Origin: Cognaticolwellia mytili
GTDB lineage: Bacteria > Pseudomonadota > Gammaproteobacteria > Enterobacterales > Alteromonadaceae
Direction: 5' to 3'
NCBI RefSeq assembly: GCF_002104475.1
Contig: NZ_NBOF01000001.1
Span: 310,001-374,000 of the forward strand
Length of the DNA stretch: 64,000 nt
Shown: positions 1 through 9,054 of the stretch, in pieces
Position numbering within the stretch: position 1 is the first letter of the stretch
Layout: every line of letters begins with the position of its first letter
Position numbers and translations under genes: made by a program
The notes under the pieces: generated by a model
Seen by the model: only the letters and a program-made list of their open reading frames with translations
The model's database searches: none
Told to the model about the DNA's origin: nothing

Positions 1-1
1 T

Positions 2-481
2 GTGATGCATCAAGTGGCTGAACTACTAGCTGAAGAGGTTGATAATCGCTTATTGGTTCAAGGGCAAATGGGTAAACGTAAGTTACTTGAAGAGTTTGTT
101 GAGCAAGCTGATGCCGTGTTGCTTGCCACCGCAAGTTTTTGGGAAGGTGTTGATGTTCGTGGCGATAAATTAACCTGTGTAATTATCGATAAGTTGCCAT
201 TTGCTTCTCCTGATGACCCGTTATTACAAGCTCGCAGCGAAGATGTTAAGCGCCAAGGTAAAGACCCCTTTGCACAAATTCAATTACCACAAGCGGTTAT
301 CGCGCTAAAACAAGGGGTTGGTCGTTTAATTCGCGATGTAAGCGACAATGGCGTATTAGTTATTTGTGATGATAGATTGGTGAATCGTCCTTATGGTGAA
401 GTATTTTTAAAAAGTTTACCTGAAATGAAACGCAGCCGAGACATTAAACAGGCCGCAAATTTTCTCTCAAAACTGGGCTAA
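2..481 (+). CDS. yoaA: ATP-dependent helicase YoaA (DinG/XPD family), C-terminal part
   Basis: This is the last 159 codons of a superfamily 2 DNA helicase of the DinG/YoaA type; the 5' part lies before the window. The visible part is the second helicase lobe, with a SFWEGVDVRGD stretch (residues about 46-56) and the QGVGRLIRD arginine-finger motif (about 104-112), both typical of XPD-like helicases. The four iron-sulfur cysteines of the family would lie upstream and cannot be checked. E. coli has yoaA directly before tsaB, as here, which favours YoaA over DinG. In E. coli YoaA works with the polymerase III chi subunit in damage tolerance; that role is inferred for this protein. Confidence 0.85.
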   Translation: MMHQVAELLAEEVDNRLLVQGQMGKRKLLEEFVEQADAVLLATASFWEGVDVRGDKLTCVIIDKLPFASPDDPLLQARSEDVKRQGKDPFAQIQLPQAVIALKQGVGRLIRDVSDNGVLVICDDRLVNRPYGEVFLKSLPEMKRSRDIKQAANFLSKLG

Positions 482-618
482 CTTTTTTCGGTTAATGCCG
501 TATATTAGTTAAATGTTGTAATAAATTAGTCTTAACGCAAAGATTGCTCAACCACGGCAAAAATTAATGATAAACTTGCCGGCAAGCAATAATACAAATT
601 TTAAAAGGTTTTTTTGAC

Positions 619-1308
619 GTGAATTTTTTGGCCATCGATGCCTCTACTGAAGCTTGTTCAGTCGCAATAACATTTAATGAGTCACAATTTAACGAATATG
701 AACTGTGCCCTCAGTCTCATAGTTTACGTTTACTACCTATGGTTGATAGCGTATTAAAACAGGCTAATTGTAAGTTAGCTGAGCTTGACGGTATTATTTT
801 TGGTCAAGGGCCAGGCAGTTTTACCGGTGTGCGTATTGGTATCGGGGTAACACAAGGGTTAGCCTTCTCAGCGCAGTTGCGTGCTAGAGGTGTTTCAACG
901 TTACAAGCGATGGCACAACAAGCTTACATTGAAAAAGGCGAAAGAAGCGTTATCGCTGTAATTGATGCACGTATGTCTGAAGTTTATACCTGCTATTTTG
1001 AATTAGATGAACAAGGTGTGATGCAGGCTAAAACAGCTGAGGCTGTATTAAAACCAGAATTGGTAGCGCAATATTATAATGATATGGCTATACCTGCTTA
1101 CGGTGTCGGAACGGGGTGGGATGCATATAAGGATTTAGCCGCATTAAAATCGAACCCTGATTCACCTGAAATATTATTTCCAACGGCAGAAGCAATGTTG
1201 GCTATAGGGCAGATCGATTTTTCTCAGCATAGTGTTGATGCAGAAAATGCCCAGCCTAAGTATGTTCGTGATACTGTTTCATGGAAAAAATTACCAGGTC
1301 GTGAATAA
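619..1308 (+). CDS. tsaB: tRNA threonylcarbamoyladenosine biosynthesis protein TsaB
   Basis: TsaB (YeaZ) is the ASKHA-fold partner of TsaD in the complex that puts threonylcarbamoyl on A37 of ANN-decoding tRNAs. The protein is 229 aa, normal for the family. It opens with FLAIDASTEACSVAI, close to the E. coli N-terminus, and carries GQGPGSFTGVRIG at residues 62-74. The start is a GTG, preceded by an AAAAGG tract about 10 bases upstream. It follows yoaA after 137 bp, as in E. coli. A hairpin at 1316-1347 lies just downstream. Confidence 0.95.
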   Translation: MNFLAIDASTEACSVAITFNESQFNEYELCPQSHSLRLLPMVDSVLKQANCKLAELDGIIFGQGPGSFTGVRIGIGVTQGLAFSAQLRARGVSTLQAMAQQAYIEKGERSVIAVIDARMSEVYTCYFELDEQGVMQAKTAEAVLKPELVAQYYNDMAIPAYGVGTGWDAYKDLAALKSNPDSPEILFPTAEAMLAIGQIDFSQHSVDAENAQPKYVRDTVSWKKLPGRE

Positions 1309-1315
1309 CTGCAAT

Positions 1316-1347
1316 TGCTTGATGAAGGTTAGTTTCCCCATCAAGCA
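1316..1347 (+). terminator. Hairpin downstream of tsaB
   Basis: A 9-bp perfect inverted repeat (TGCTTGATG with CATCAAGCA) starts 8 bases after the tsaB stop codon. It lacks a clear U tract, so it may be a weak terminator or an mRNA-stabilising hairpin. Confidence 0.4.
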
Positions 1348-1459
1348 GTTTAAAACTGCATTAAGTTATGATTCGTAGTGTCGAACTAATGCTGAGATAA
1401 ACTAAGCTTTAAATATAAAAATATTTTAACCTTGAATAAAATTTGTTAGATTAACTCTT

Positions 1460-1840
1460 ATGCAAGTAACAAATAACACTAATTTAGCCACTAAATCCAT
1501 TGTGGCACCTAGTAATACTTTACCAGTACAAGCCCGAGAGCTGCGTACTCGAACACTTGCACAAGAAGAAAGTCAAGCTCAAAAACTTCAACCTGATACA
1601 AGTTCACCACAACGTTTCGATGTTGATCAACAAGCTATTGCTTTGATTGAACGTGAACAATTGCAGCTTGATAACAACGGCAATAATCAACAGCAAACTA
1701 CTGGCTCAAATGACGGCAATAGTCGTTATGATGCACCATCAAATCAAAATCAGTCAGCAGTTGCTGCTTATCAGTCTGTTGATTCGATTGCTCAACGCGA
1801 TAATATTCAACAAGTATTTGGCGTTGACTTGTTTGCTTGA
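1460..1840 (+). CDS. Small Q/N-rich hypothetical protein
   Basis: This 126-aa protein has no signal peptide and no membrane segment. The middle (about 75-105) is low-complexity, rich in Gln, Asn and Ser. The ends look more conserved: LPVQARELRTRTLAQEE near residue 22 and SAVAAYQSVDSIAQRD near 99, with a VFGVDLFA C-terminus. That pattern resembles small uncharacterised proteins I associate with Alteromonadales, but I cannot name a function. No good ribosome binding site precedes the ATG. Its 3' end overlaps the likely start of the M50-like protease gene in another frame, suggesting translational coupling. Confidence 0.65.
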   Translation: MQVTNNTNLATKSIVAPSNTLPVQARELRTRTLAQEESQAQKLQPDTSSPQRFDVDQQAIALIEREQLQLDNNGNNQQQTTGSNDGNSRYDAPSNQNQSAVAAYQSVDSIAQRDNIQQVFGVDLFA

Positions 1841-2522
1841 TTTTTCAAAGAAAGCCTCCCAATCATCGGATAATCACACGTTAGGTTTTAGCCAAAGGTA
1901 TCAATTTTGGTTATTATTTATTTTTGCCATTATTGTTTTACAAATTCCGCTAGTTTCTATTCCTTTTAAATGGCTAGAAAGTTATTTTCATGAAATTAGC
2001 CATGGCTTAACTGCAATAATTACCGGTGGCACTATTGTGCAAATACAGCTATTCCCTAATGGTGCAGGTTTATGCACTACTCGTGGTGGTTCGTCATTTT
2101 TGATTAGCTTTATGGGGTACGGCGGTGCAATAATTTGGGGCGGTTTGCTTTTTTCTTTAGCGTCTGTTCACCGTAATGTTGCTAGAGTTTTTTCAATTAT
2201 TTTATTGTGCTTACTCAGTAGCAGTATTTTATTATGGGTTAGGGATATATTGACCTTATTTATAGTATTAGTATTAATACTGTTGGTTGCCGCACAAGTT
2301 AGGTTTTCATCGCATAAGAGTTTGCAAAAAATGCTGCAAGTGACAGGCTTATTGGTATTAATTAATAGTTTAATGAGCCCATTATATTTACTTGACGGAC
2401 AAGCTAGAGGTGATGGCGCGGCATTAGCTGACATTACCTTAATCCCTGAAATTGTTTGGGTTTCTATATGGTTTATTTCTGCGGTATTTGTGACTTATCG
2501 ATTAAGTAAAACTAAATTCTAA
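1833..2522 (+). CDS. M50-like membrane metalloprotease
   Basis: This is a predicted integral membrane protein of about 229 aa with several hydrophobic helices. It carries HEISHG at residues 53-58, the HExxH zinc motif of M50 (site-2 protease) peptidases, just after the first hydrophobic helix. Candidate second-motif residues (aspartate in YLLDGQARGDGAALAD) lie near the C-terminus. The open frame extends upstream inside the preceding gene, but those codons look non-native. TTG codons at 1824 and 1833 are the likely starts, so the start is uncertain. It overlaps the end of the small Q/N-rich gene by a few bases. The substrate is unknown. Confidence 0.7.
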   Translation: MLDFSKKASQSSDNHTLGFSQRYQFWLLFIFAIIVLQIPLVSIPFKWLESYFHEISHGLTAIITGGTIVQIQLFPNGAGLCTTRGGSSFLISFMGYGGAIIWGGLLFSLASVHRNVARVFSIILLCLLSSSILLWVRDILTLFIVLVLILLVAAQVRFSSHKSLQKMLQVTGLLVLINSLMSPLYLLDGQARGDGAALADITLIPEIVWVSIWFISAVFVTYRLSKTKF

Positions 2523-2645
2523 CGCTAGTTTATAAACCCTTAATTTATCAGTTGATAAATTTGTGTGAATTGGATGATATTTTTGCACCTAATTCATAAA
2601 CTTTTTCATAGTTATTGAGTTAAACAAAGTTTATTGAGGTTAAAT

Positions 2646-3497
2646 ATGTTGTCTGACGGTATAAAAGAAATAGCATTTAACTTGGGCTCAAAAAAAATTG
2701 CAGCATTAACTAATGGCAATGATCAAGCACCGCTATTGCTATGTTTACATGGCTGGTTGGATAACGCGGCGAGTTTTCAACCACTGATGCCATATTTAGC
2801 TGATTATCATGTTATTGCGATTGATTGGCCAGGCCATGGCTTTTCAAGCCATCGCAGTGAGGATGCGCATTATCATTTTATTGATTGGATATACGACCTA
2901 GTTCAGCTGTTTAAATTACAACAATGGTCAAACGTTAATATTGTTGCTCATTCTATGGGAGGCATGATTGCGTCTGCATTTGTTGCTGCTTTTCCTGAGC
3001 GAGTAAAATCACTAAGCTTAATTGATTCAATTGGCTTATTAGCACTGAACAGTGAAAAAACCACCACACAATTGCGTAAAGGTATGCTAAGTCGCTTATC
3101 ACGCAGAGATAGTAGTATTCGTTATCATCCGAGTATTGCGTCAGCGATTGAAGCGAGAACCTTAGTGTCTGACTTATCTGAAAAAAATGCACAGCTGATT
3201 GTTAATCGAGGTCTTGAAGCTACCGAGTTGGGTTATAAGTGGCGTTCGGATAGCCGTTTACGTTCAACATCGCCATACCGGTTTACGTTACCTCAAGCTC
3301 AACAAATTATTACAGACGTTAAGCTGCCAACGCAGTTATTATACGGCAATAAGGGCATGGATATGGTAACGGTTGGGTTGAAAGACTTCCGTAAACTATT
3401 TCAATCATTAGAGGTTCATGAACTTGTCGGTGGTCATCATGTGCATATGGAACAGCCAGAGCTGATGGCAAAGTTAATTATTAAATTTGTTAATTAG
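2646..3497 (+). CDS. Alpha/beta hydrolase
   Basis: A cytoplasmic alpha/beta-hydrolase of about 283 aa. It has the oxyanion-hole stretch LHGWLDNAASF near residue 36, the nucleophile elbow AHSMGG near residue 102 (Ser nucleophile), and a C-terminal GGHHVHMEQPE with the likely catalytic His. I chose the ATG at 2646 because GAGG lies 6 bases upstream; an in-frame TTG at 2634 lies before this site. It sits between the tsaB cluster and fadD. An esterase or lipase-like role is plausible, but the substrate cannot be read from sequence. Confidence 0.85.
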   Translation: MLSDGIKEIAFNLGSKKIAALTNGNDQAPLLLCLHGWLDNAASFQPLMPYLADYHVIAIDWPGHGFSSHRSEDAHYHFIDWIYDLVQLFKLQQWSNVNIVAHSMGGMIASAFVAAFPERVKSLSLIDSIGLLALNSEKTTTQLRKGMLSRLSRRDSSIRYHPSIASAIEARTLVSDLSEKNAQLIVNRGLEATELGYKWRSDSRLRSTSPYRFTLPQAQQIITDVKLPTQLLYGNKGMDMVTVGLKDFRKLFQSLEVHELVGGHHVHMEQPELMAKLIIKFVN

Positions 3498-3541
3498 TAA
3501 GGTGTGACTATATATTGAACAAGTTTTTCACTCGATTCTAC

Positions 3542-3547
3542 TATAAT
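3542..3547 (+). promoter_or_regulatory. Candidate -10 element of the fadD promoter
   Basis: A perfect TATAAT lies about 120 bp before fadD. No well-spaced -35 box is evident (TTGAAC at 3515 is too far). Transcription would start near 3554, placing both palindromic operators just downstream, where a repressor could block elongation. Confidence 0.4.
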
Positions 3548-3568
3548 GAATTTAATGATTTGAAGTTA

Positions 3569-3590
3569 AATTTAAACAAGTGTTTAAATT
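3569..3590. promoter_or_regulatory. 22-bp palindrome, candidate PsrA-type operator
   Basis: A perfect palindrome with 10-bp half-sites AATTTAAACA and TGTTTAAATT separated by AG. The core fits AAAC-N4-GTTT, similar to the pattern described for PsrA, a TetR-type regulator of fatty acid degradation in many gammaproteobacteria. It lies 77 bp before fadD and 1 bp from the FadR-like site. Assignment to PsrA is inference. Confidence 0.5.
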
Positions 3591-3591
3591 T

Positions 3592-3606
3592 ACTGGATCG
3601 ACCAGT
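3592..3606. promoter_or_regulatory. Candidate FadR operator upstream of fadD
   Basis: ACTGG-ATCGA-CCAGT is a perfect palindrome matching the FadR core TGG-N5-CCA, and its right half CGACCA is the same as in the E. coli fadB site as I recall it. Its position upstream of fadD, a classic FadR target, supports the call. Confidence 0.7.
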
Positions 3607-3666
3607 GAAAATTTGATAAAACGTACCACTAAAATTAAGAATAAGAAATAAAAGAGGAAAGGCACT

Positions 3667-5322
3667 GTGGAAAAAATTTGGCTTGAAAAGAGTTATCCTC
3701 CTGGCGTTCCATATGAAATCGACCCTGATAAATATGCTTCAATCGTAGATATGTTCCATAAATATACCAAGGTATATGCAGAACGTAGTGCGTTTATCAA
3801 TATGGGCGCGGAAATTAGTTATCGTGAACTTGCTGAACAAGCCACCGCCTTTGCTGCATATTTACAAAATGATTTAGGTTTAGTGAAAGGTGACAAGTTT
3901 GCCATCATGGTGCCGAATTGTTTGCAATATCCTATCGCATTATTTGGTGCCTTAATTGCGGGTTTAACCGTGGTCAATGTTAATCCACTTTATACTGCCC
4001 GAGAATTAGAACACCAGTTAAAAGATTCTAATACGAAAGCGATTTTGATTATTCAAAACTTTGCCAGTATTTTGGAAAAGGTGTTGGATAAAACTCCGGT
4101 CGAAAAAGTTATTTTAACGTCGCTTGGTGATCGCCTAGGCACTGTTAAAGGCGCCGTTGTTAACGGTGTTGTTAAATACGTTAAGAAAATGGTACCAGCG
4201 TTTAACATTGCTAATACGATATCTTTTAATAAAGCGCTCGTGAAAGGTTATAAATCGACATTTGTGCCAGTTGAACTTCAGGGTGAAGACTTAGCGTTTT
4301 TACAATATACCGGCGGTACTACAGGTGTTTCAAAAGGTGCGATGTTAACGCATCGCAATATGGTCGCTAACCTAGAACAAGCTAAAGCTGCGATTAAGCC
4401 GCAATTAGAAGAGGGCAAAGAGCTAGTAGTAACGGCTTTACCGCTTTATCATATTTTTGCATTAACGGCTAACTGCTTAACTTTTATTACGCTAGGTGGT
4501 ACTAACTTACTGATCACCAATCCACGTGACATGCCAGGCTTTGTTAAAGAGCTAGCGCGCTATCCTTTTACAGCGATCACCGGGGTAAATACTTTATTTA
4601 ATGGTTTATTAAATACACCGGGCTTTAGCGACCTTAATTTTGCTAATTTAAAACTATCACTTGGTGGTGGTATGGCGGTGCAACGTCCTGTAGCTGAAAA
4701 GTGGGAAAGTGTCACTAATACACGTTTACTTGAAGGTTATGGTTTAACTGAATGTGCGCCGTTAGTTACGCTTTGTCCTTATAATCAAGCGCATTACAGT
4801 GGTAGCATTGGCTTGCCTGCTTCTTCTACTGATATTCGCATTGTTAAAGAAGATGGTAGCTTAGCTGGTGTCGATGAAGCAGGCGAAATGTTAGTTAAAG
4901 GTCCACAAGTAATGAAGGGCTATTATAATCGTCAAGAAGCAACAGATGAAATTTTAAAAGATGGCTGGCTTGCGACTGGTGATGTGGCCTGTATGGATGA
5001 GAATGGTTTCTTTAAAATAGTTGATCGTAAAAAAGACATGATTATCGTTTCTGGTTTCAATGTTTTCCCTAATGAAATAGAAGAGATTGTTGCCAGTAAT
5101 GAAGGTGTATTAGAAGTTGCTGCTATTGGTGTTCCACATGAAGCCTCCGGTGAAGTAGTGAAAATATTTGTTGTGCGCAAAGATCCTAATTTAACTGAAA
5201 AAGATTTGATTGCTCATTGCCGTGAAAATTTAACAAATTATAAAGTGCCAAAACTTGTTGAGTTTCGTGATGATTTGCCAAAAACAAATGTTGGTAAAAT
5301 ATTGCGTCGAGAGCTTCGCTAG
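3667..5322 (+). CDS. fadD: Long-chain fatty acid--CoA ligase FadD
   Basis: FadD activates long-chain fatty acids to acyl-CoA with ATP, pulling them in from the inner face of the membrane for beta-oxidation. The 551-aa protein has the ATP-binding [18 protein letters not shown] signature from residue 214, GYGLTEC near 357, the DGWLATGDV motif, and the C-terminal lysine region [10 protein letters not shown]. The GTG start is preceded by GAGGAAAGG. Length is close to E. coli FadD (561). E. coli also has fadD shortly after tsaB. FadR-like and PsrA-like operators lie upstream, and a hairpin with a GGA loop sits at the stop codon. Confidence 0.95.
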   Translation: MEKIWLEKSYPPGVPYEIDPDKYASIVDMFHKYTKVYAERSAFINMGAEISYRELAEQATAFAAYLQNDLGLVKGDKFAIMVPNCLQYPIALFGALIAGLTVVNVNPLYTARELEHQLKDSNTKAILIIQNFASILEKVLDKTPVEKVILTSLGDRLGTVKGAVVNGVVKYVKKMVPAFNIANTISFNKALVKGYKSTFVPVELQGEDLAFLQYTGGTTGVSKGAMLTHRNMVANLEQAKAAIKPQLEEGKELVVTALPLYHIFALTANCLTFITLGGTNLLITNPRDMPGFVKELARYPFTAITGVNTLFNGLLNTPGFSDLNFANLKLSLGGGMAVQRPVAEKWESVTNTRLLEGYGLTECAPLVTLCPYNQAHYSGSIGLPASSTDIRIVKEDGSLAGVDEAGEMLVKGPQVMKGYYNRQEATDEILKDGWLATGDVACMDENGFFKIVDRKKDMIIVSGFNVFPNEIEEIVASNEGVLEVAAIGVPHEASGEVVKIFVVRKDPNLTEKDLIAHCRENLTNYKVPKLVEFRDDLPKTNVGKILRRELR

Positions 5323-5350
5323 TTATACCGTTCAGGATGAACGGTATAAC
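5322..5350 (+). terminator. Perfect 13-bp hairpin with GGA loop after fadD
   Basis: GTTATACCGTTCA and its exact complement flank the 3-base loop GGA, beginning at the last base of the fadD stop codon. No U tract follows. It lies between convergent fadD and yciK and could protect either 3' end. On the fadD strand the apex reads UUCAGGAUGAA, which resembles a CsrA-binding hairpin. Confidence 0.45.
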
Positions 5351-5439
5351 ACATGTGCATGAATGACGGTGTGTTTTACTTACTGCTATGAACGATTAGT
5401 AAGTAATGCTAAGCATAAGAATATACTTGGTAAGAACCA

Positions 5440-6177
5440 TTATTGGGCATTTAAGCACTGACCATTAATAGCTCTACTATCATCAGACATTAGATAAACA
5501 TAAAGTGGCATAATATCTTCAGGAGATGCTATGCTACTTTTGTTTTCTGCAGGGTAAGCACTTGAGCGCATATTAGTATTAGTTGCCCCAGGATTAACCG
5601 CATTAGTCCTAAGTGAACTGTTTTCATATTCATCAGCAATAACTTGCATCATGCCTTCAGTGGCGAACTTGGAAACACTATAAGCTCCCCAATATGCCTT
5701 ACCTTTGCTGCCCACACCAGATGAAGTAAAAACTAATGAAGCGCTATCTGCTTTTAATAATCCTGGTATTAATGCTTGAGCAAGTAAAAATTGCGCACTG
5801 ACATTAACCTTCATTACGTCATGCCATATTTGCTCGTTAACTTGTGTAAAAGGCGTCAACTCACCCAACATAGAAGCATTTAGTAATACGCCATCTAGCT
5901 TACCGAACTGGCCTACTATTGTTGAGGTTAAATCGATGTAATTTTGTTTACTTGCTCCCTTCATATCAAGCGGAACAATGGCGGGTTCAGGGTAACCGCT
6001 AGCTAATATTTCATCGTAAACGGATTCAAGCTTTGCAACAGTTTTACCTAATAGTATGACGGTTGCGCCTAACTCAGCATAAGTTAATGCAGCTTGGCGC
6101 CCAATACCTGCGCCAGCACCGGTGATAAGTATAGTTTTATTTGCTAATATTTCTGGAGTAATTGAATAGTCAAACAT
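5440..6177 (-). CDS. yciK: YciK-family short-chain dehydrogenase/reductase
   Basis: A classical SDR oxidoreductase of about 245 aa. It shows the Rossmann motif TGAGAGIG at residues 19-26, the NAS motif near 100, catalytic Ser near 152 and the YSVSK pair (Tyr166, Lys170). The N-terminus FDYSITPEILANKTILITG resembles E. coli YciK (252 aa), so I start at the internal ATG at 6177; the longer frame adds 28 residues with no SDR similarity. In E. coli yciK lies next to sohB; here the VolA-like lipase gene lies between them. The physiological substrate of YciK is not known to me. Confidence 0.8.
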   Translation of the reverse strand: MFDYSITPEILANKTILITGAGAGIGRQAALTYAELGATVILLGKTVAKLESVYDEILASGYPEPAIVPLDMKGASKQNYIDLTSTIVGQFGKLDGVLLNASMLGELTPFTQVNEQIWHDVMKVNVSAQFLLAQALIPGLLKADSASLVFTSSGVGSKGKAYWGAYSVSKFATEGMMQVIADEYENSSLRTNAVNPGATNTNMRSSAYPAENKSSIASPEDIMPLYVYLMSDDSRAINGQCLNAQ

Positions 6178-6328
6178 GTAAATAAGTTGCTGATAAAATT
6201 TGCTGATAATTCTACTACTTTCAGTACTATGCTGACGAGTGTTTTCGACTTTAAACGACAATTCATTAACAAAAACTGTTAATAAATCAAAAAATCACTA
6301 GCACTTGAGCTACTCTTGAGTTAACTTT

Positions 6329-6345
6329 AACTGGTCTAACAAGTT
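6329..6345. promoter_or_regulatory. Candidate degenerate FadR site upstream of the lipase
   Basis: AACTGGTCTAACAAGTT has a strong left half-site (AACTGG) and outer symmetry AACT/AGTT, but the inner right half is CAA rather than CCA. It lies about 112 bp upstream of the lipase start. The match is partial, so this is tentative. Confidence 0.3.
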
Positions 6346-6456
6346 GAATAAACGTTAAAATAGGTATGAAAGTCAACAAAATTATAGAACAATAAAAACA
6401 TATTCTTAAAATAGTTAAGTCTATAAAAATAAAAGATTAGTCCGTGGGGAGATAAA

Positions 6457-8865
6457 ATGAAAAAGCTAGTACTCGGTCTCGCAATTGCCAGCGCATTAGG
6501 TTTAAGTGCATGTGGCAGCGAAACTATAAAAGACGTTGAAAAAGAAGTCGTTGATAATGGTAGTGCTGTAACTCCATCAGCGCGTGTTAAGTTTGACCCA
6601 AGTAAAGGTGCTGCCGGACTTTCTATTCCGAATGATTTGATTTTTTCAGGCACCGTTGATGGTACATTAAATATTCCAGTAGCAGATCCAACAAATGGTG
6701 CTGATCCTTTTGTGGCCATTAGTGCTTTGGATGGCTGGTCTATTTCTCAACCTTTCCCTCTCGATATTGAATTCCCAGAGGGCACATCATTAGATGGTGA
6801 CAGCGTTTTTGATCCCGCATCAGTTCGAATTTTTGAAGCCGTAATGACTGGCGATGCCAGCGATAGTGATTGTGCAGGTGCTAACCGTGCATTAGCGTGT
6901 AAAGTTGTTGGTGAATTAGTTTACACCCAAGATTTTGTTACACAAAAATCGGGTAATAGTATTGTTGTTGTACCGATGAAGCCACTTAAGGCAGAAACAA
7001 CTTATCTTATGGTGATGACTAATAATCTTCGTGATAATAATGGCAAGGCTGTTGCTGGCTCTACAACTTATGAATTAGCTCGTCAAGATTTCGAAACATT
7101 ACCGCTTGGAAGTGTCTCACAGTTAGCACTGCAAGAAACTATCAATAGTTACGAATCTGCAGTGGTAGCTGCAGGTGTTGACAGTGATACTATTATTTAT
7201 AGTGCAGCAATGACAACACAATCAACCACGAAAGTGTTAAGTACGGTAAAAGCTGTTATGGCTGCCGGTGTGCCGCAAATGTTGGCTAATGCACAACAAG
7301 GTATTCCTGCTATTGGTGTAGCTGACACAGGTATGTCAGTGGCTAATGTTTTGGGTGACAATATTCCCGCTTCATTAGTACCTTTATATTCAGCAGCTAA
7401 TTATATTCGTGGCAAAATTGATTTACCATATTATTCGGGTATTCCTTCTGCAGAAAATCCATTAGCACCGGCTAATGATTGGTGGCGCGCACGTTGTGAT
7501 TCAGGAGCAACGCTTGCTGGTCTAGCGGCTTCAAACCCTGCAGCTATTCCAGCAGGTCCGTTAGATGAAAATGACGGTTTTTGTATGAATTTTGGTTTAC
7601 GTGATTTGAGCTCAGTTCTCGCTATTGATACAGAGCGTAACTTGACCAAGTTCAATCCAATTCCAGTAACGCGCGCAGTATTGCCAATTGATGTGCAAAT
7701 GACAACACCTGATTTAGCAGTCGCCAATGCTGTTCGTGCAAGTATGCAACTGCCGGCGTTAGAAGAGCCTACAAATGGTTGGCCGGTTGCGATGTTAGTG
7801 CACGGTATTACTTCAACTAAAGAGCAAATGTTACCGATTACCGGCTTACTTTCACTATACGGCATAGCAACTATTGCTATTGATCAGCCTCTGCATGGTA
7901 GCCGAGGCTTTGATTTAAATGGTGACGGTGTAGATGACATTAATACTAGTACTGTTTCAACATTACATTATGTCAATTTAGCTAGTATGTTGACCATGCG
8001 AGATAATACTCGTCAAAGCACGGCTGATTTACTAGGTTTACGTTTAGGAATGAACTTTCTAGGTGGTTTTGATAGTGAAGGTAACCAGATAAAAATAGAT
8101 TCAACTAAAGTGCACTTACTAGGGCATTCTTTAGGTGGTATTTATGGCATGAATACGGTTGGCTTAGCAAATACCGAACTAAACCCACAAATTGATGGCT
8201 TATTTAAAATCGCCAGTACTTCTTTAGCGATGCCTGGTTTAATGTTAGCTAACTTTGGTTTAGAGTCTCCTGCGTTTGAAGGTTTAGCGAAATCTAACTT
8301 AGCGTTACAGCTTTCACCAGCGTTTGCAGCTTTAGTTGCCGCGAATTTACCGGCTGATTATACGCAAGAACAATTAAGTGCTTTCTACTTTAACTTCTAT
8401 GATGCATTGACTGCTGAGCAAAAAGCGCCATTAGATGCTGGCTTTGCACAGTTTACTTTTGCAGCGCAAACAGTGACTGATTCAGGTGATCCTGTAGCTT
8501 ATGTGCAAGCGCTTGCGGCAACCAATACGCCAACACATTTAATTGAAGTTGTCGGTAATGGTGTTGATAATCTTTCGGATCAAACGGTAACTAATACAGC
8601 GCCATTTACACCTATGGGCGGAACTGAACCAGCAATTGCTTTACTAGGCCTGCAGCCTGTAAGTGGAGACACAAATGGTTCAGGTGCAGTTAGGTTTGTT
8701 AATGGTCATCATAGTTCAATTTTAGACCCTCGCCCTAATGCAGCATCACCAGATGCAGCATTAAGCGCTAAAGCGACACAAGAAATGCAAACGCAAGTAG
8801 CAACTTTTTTCGCTTCAATGGGACAGTTGATAAAAATAACTGATCCAGATGTAGTAAAGCAATAA
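6457..8865 (+). CDS. VolA/Pla-1-type extracellular lipoprotein lipase
   Basis: An 802-aa exported lipoprotein. The signal peptide ends in a lipobox (LGLSAC, Cys19), so it should be lipid-anchored and probably surface-exposed. Residues about 40-330 resemble the bacterial virulence factor lipase N-terminal domain, with repeated Ig-like character. An alpha/beta-hydrolase domain follows, with GHSLGG at 556-561 (Ser558 as nucleophile) and VNGHHSSILDP near 748 with the likely catalytic His. In Vibrio cholerae, VolA is a surface lysophospholipase that supplies fatty acids to FadL and FadD; a similar role is inferred. GGGGAG precedes the ATG, and a strong terminator follows. Confidence 0.85.
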   Translation: MKKLVLGLAIASALGLSACGSETIKDVEKEVVDNGSAVTPSARVKFDPSKGAAGLSIPNDLIFSGTVDGTLNIPVADPTNGADPFVAISALDGWSISQPFPLDIEFPEGTSLDGDSVFDPASVRIFEAVMTGDASDSDCAGANRALACKVVGELVYTQDFVTQKSGNSIVVVPMKPLKAETTYLMVMTNNLRDNNGKAVAGSTTYELARQDFETLPLGSVSQLALQETINSYESAVVAAGVDSDTIIYSAAMTTQSTTKVLSTVKAVMAAGVPQMLANAQQGIPAIGVADTGMSVANVLGDNIPASLVPLYSAANYIRGKIDLPYYSGIPSAENPLAPANDWWRARCDSGATLAGLAASNPAAIPAGPLDENDGFCMNFGLRDLSSVLAIDTERNLTKFNPIPVTRAVLPIDVQMTTPDLAVANAVRASMQLPALEEPTNGWPVAMLVHGITSTKEQMLPITGLLSLYGIATIAIDQPLHGSRGFDLNGDGVDDINTSTVSTLHYVNLASMLTMRDNTRQSTADLLGLRLGMNFLGGFDSEGNQIKIDSTKVHLLGHSLGGIYGMNTVGLANTELNPQIDGLFKIASTSLAMPGLMLANFGLESPAFEGLAKSNLALQLSPAFAALVAANLPADYTQEQLSAFYFNFYDALTAEQKAPLDAGFAQFTFAAQTVTDSGDPVAYVQALAATNTPTHLIEVVGNGVDNLSDQTVTNTAPFTPMGGTEPAIALLGLQPVSGDTNGSGAVRFVNGHHSSILDPRPNAASPDAALSAKATQEMQTQVATFFASMGQLIKITDPDVVKQ

Positions 8866-8889
8866 TAGCTGATTAGCGTTATTGTTTAT

Positions 8890-8916
8890 AAAACCCTCTT
8901 TTGAGGGTTTTTTTTT
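8890..8916 (+). terminator. Rho-independent terminator after the lipase gene
   Basis: AAACCCTC-TTTT-GAGGGTTT followed by a run of T's, 25 bases after the stop codon. A textbook intrinsic terminator. Confidence 0.9.
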
Positions 8917-9054
8917 AACTTTAAAAAGTTAACAGAATGATAAGATTAAGCATTAGGCCTTTTAATTACTAACTTTGTCCCCCATATCAAGTTAATAATT
9001 ATTTGATAAATAGCTGTTTTAAACACGGCTGAATGTTGTCCTAGGAGAAAACCA

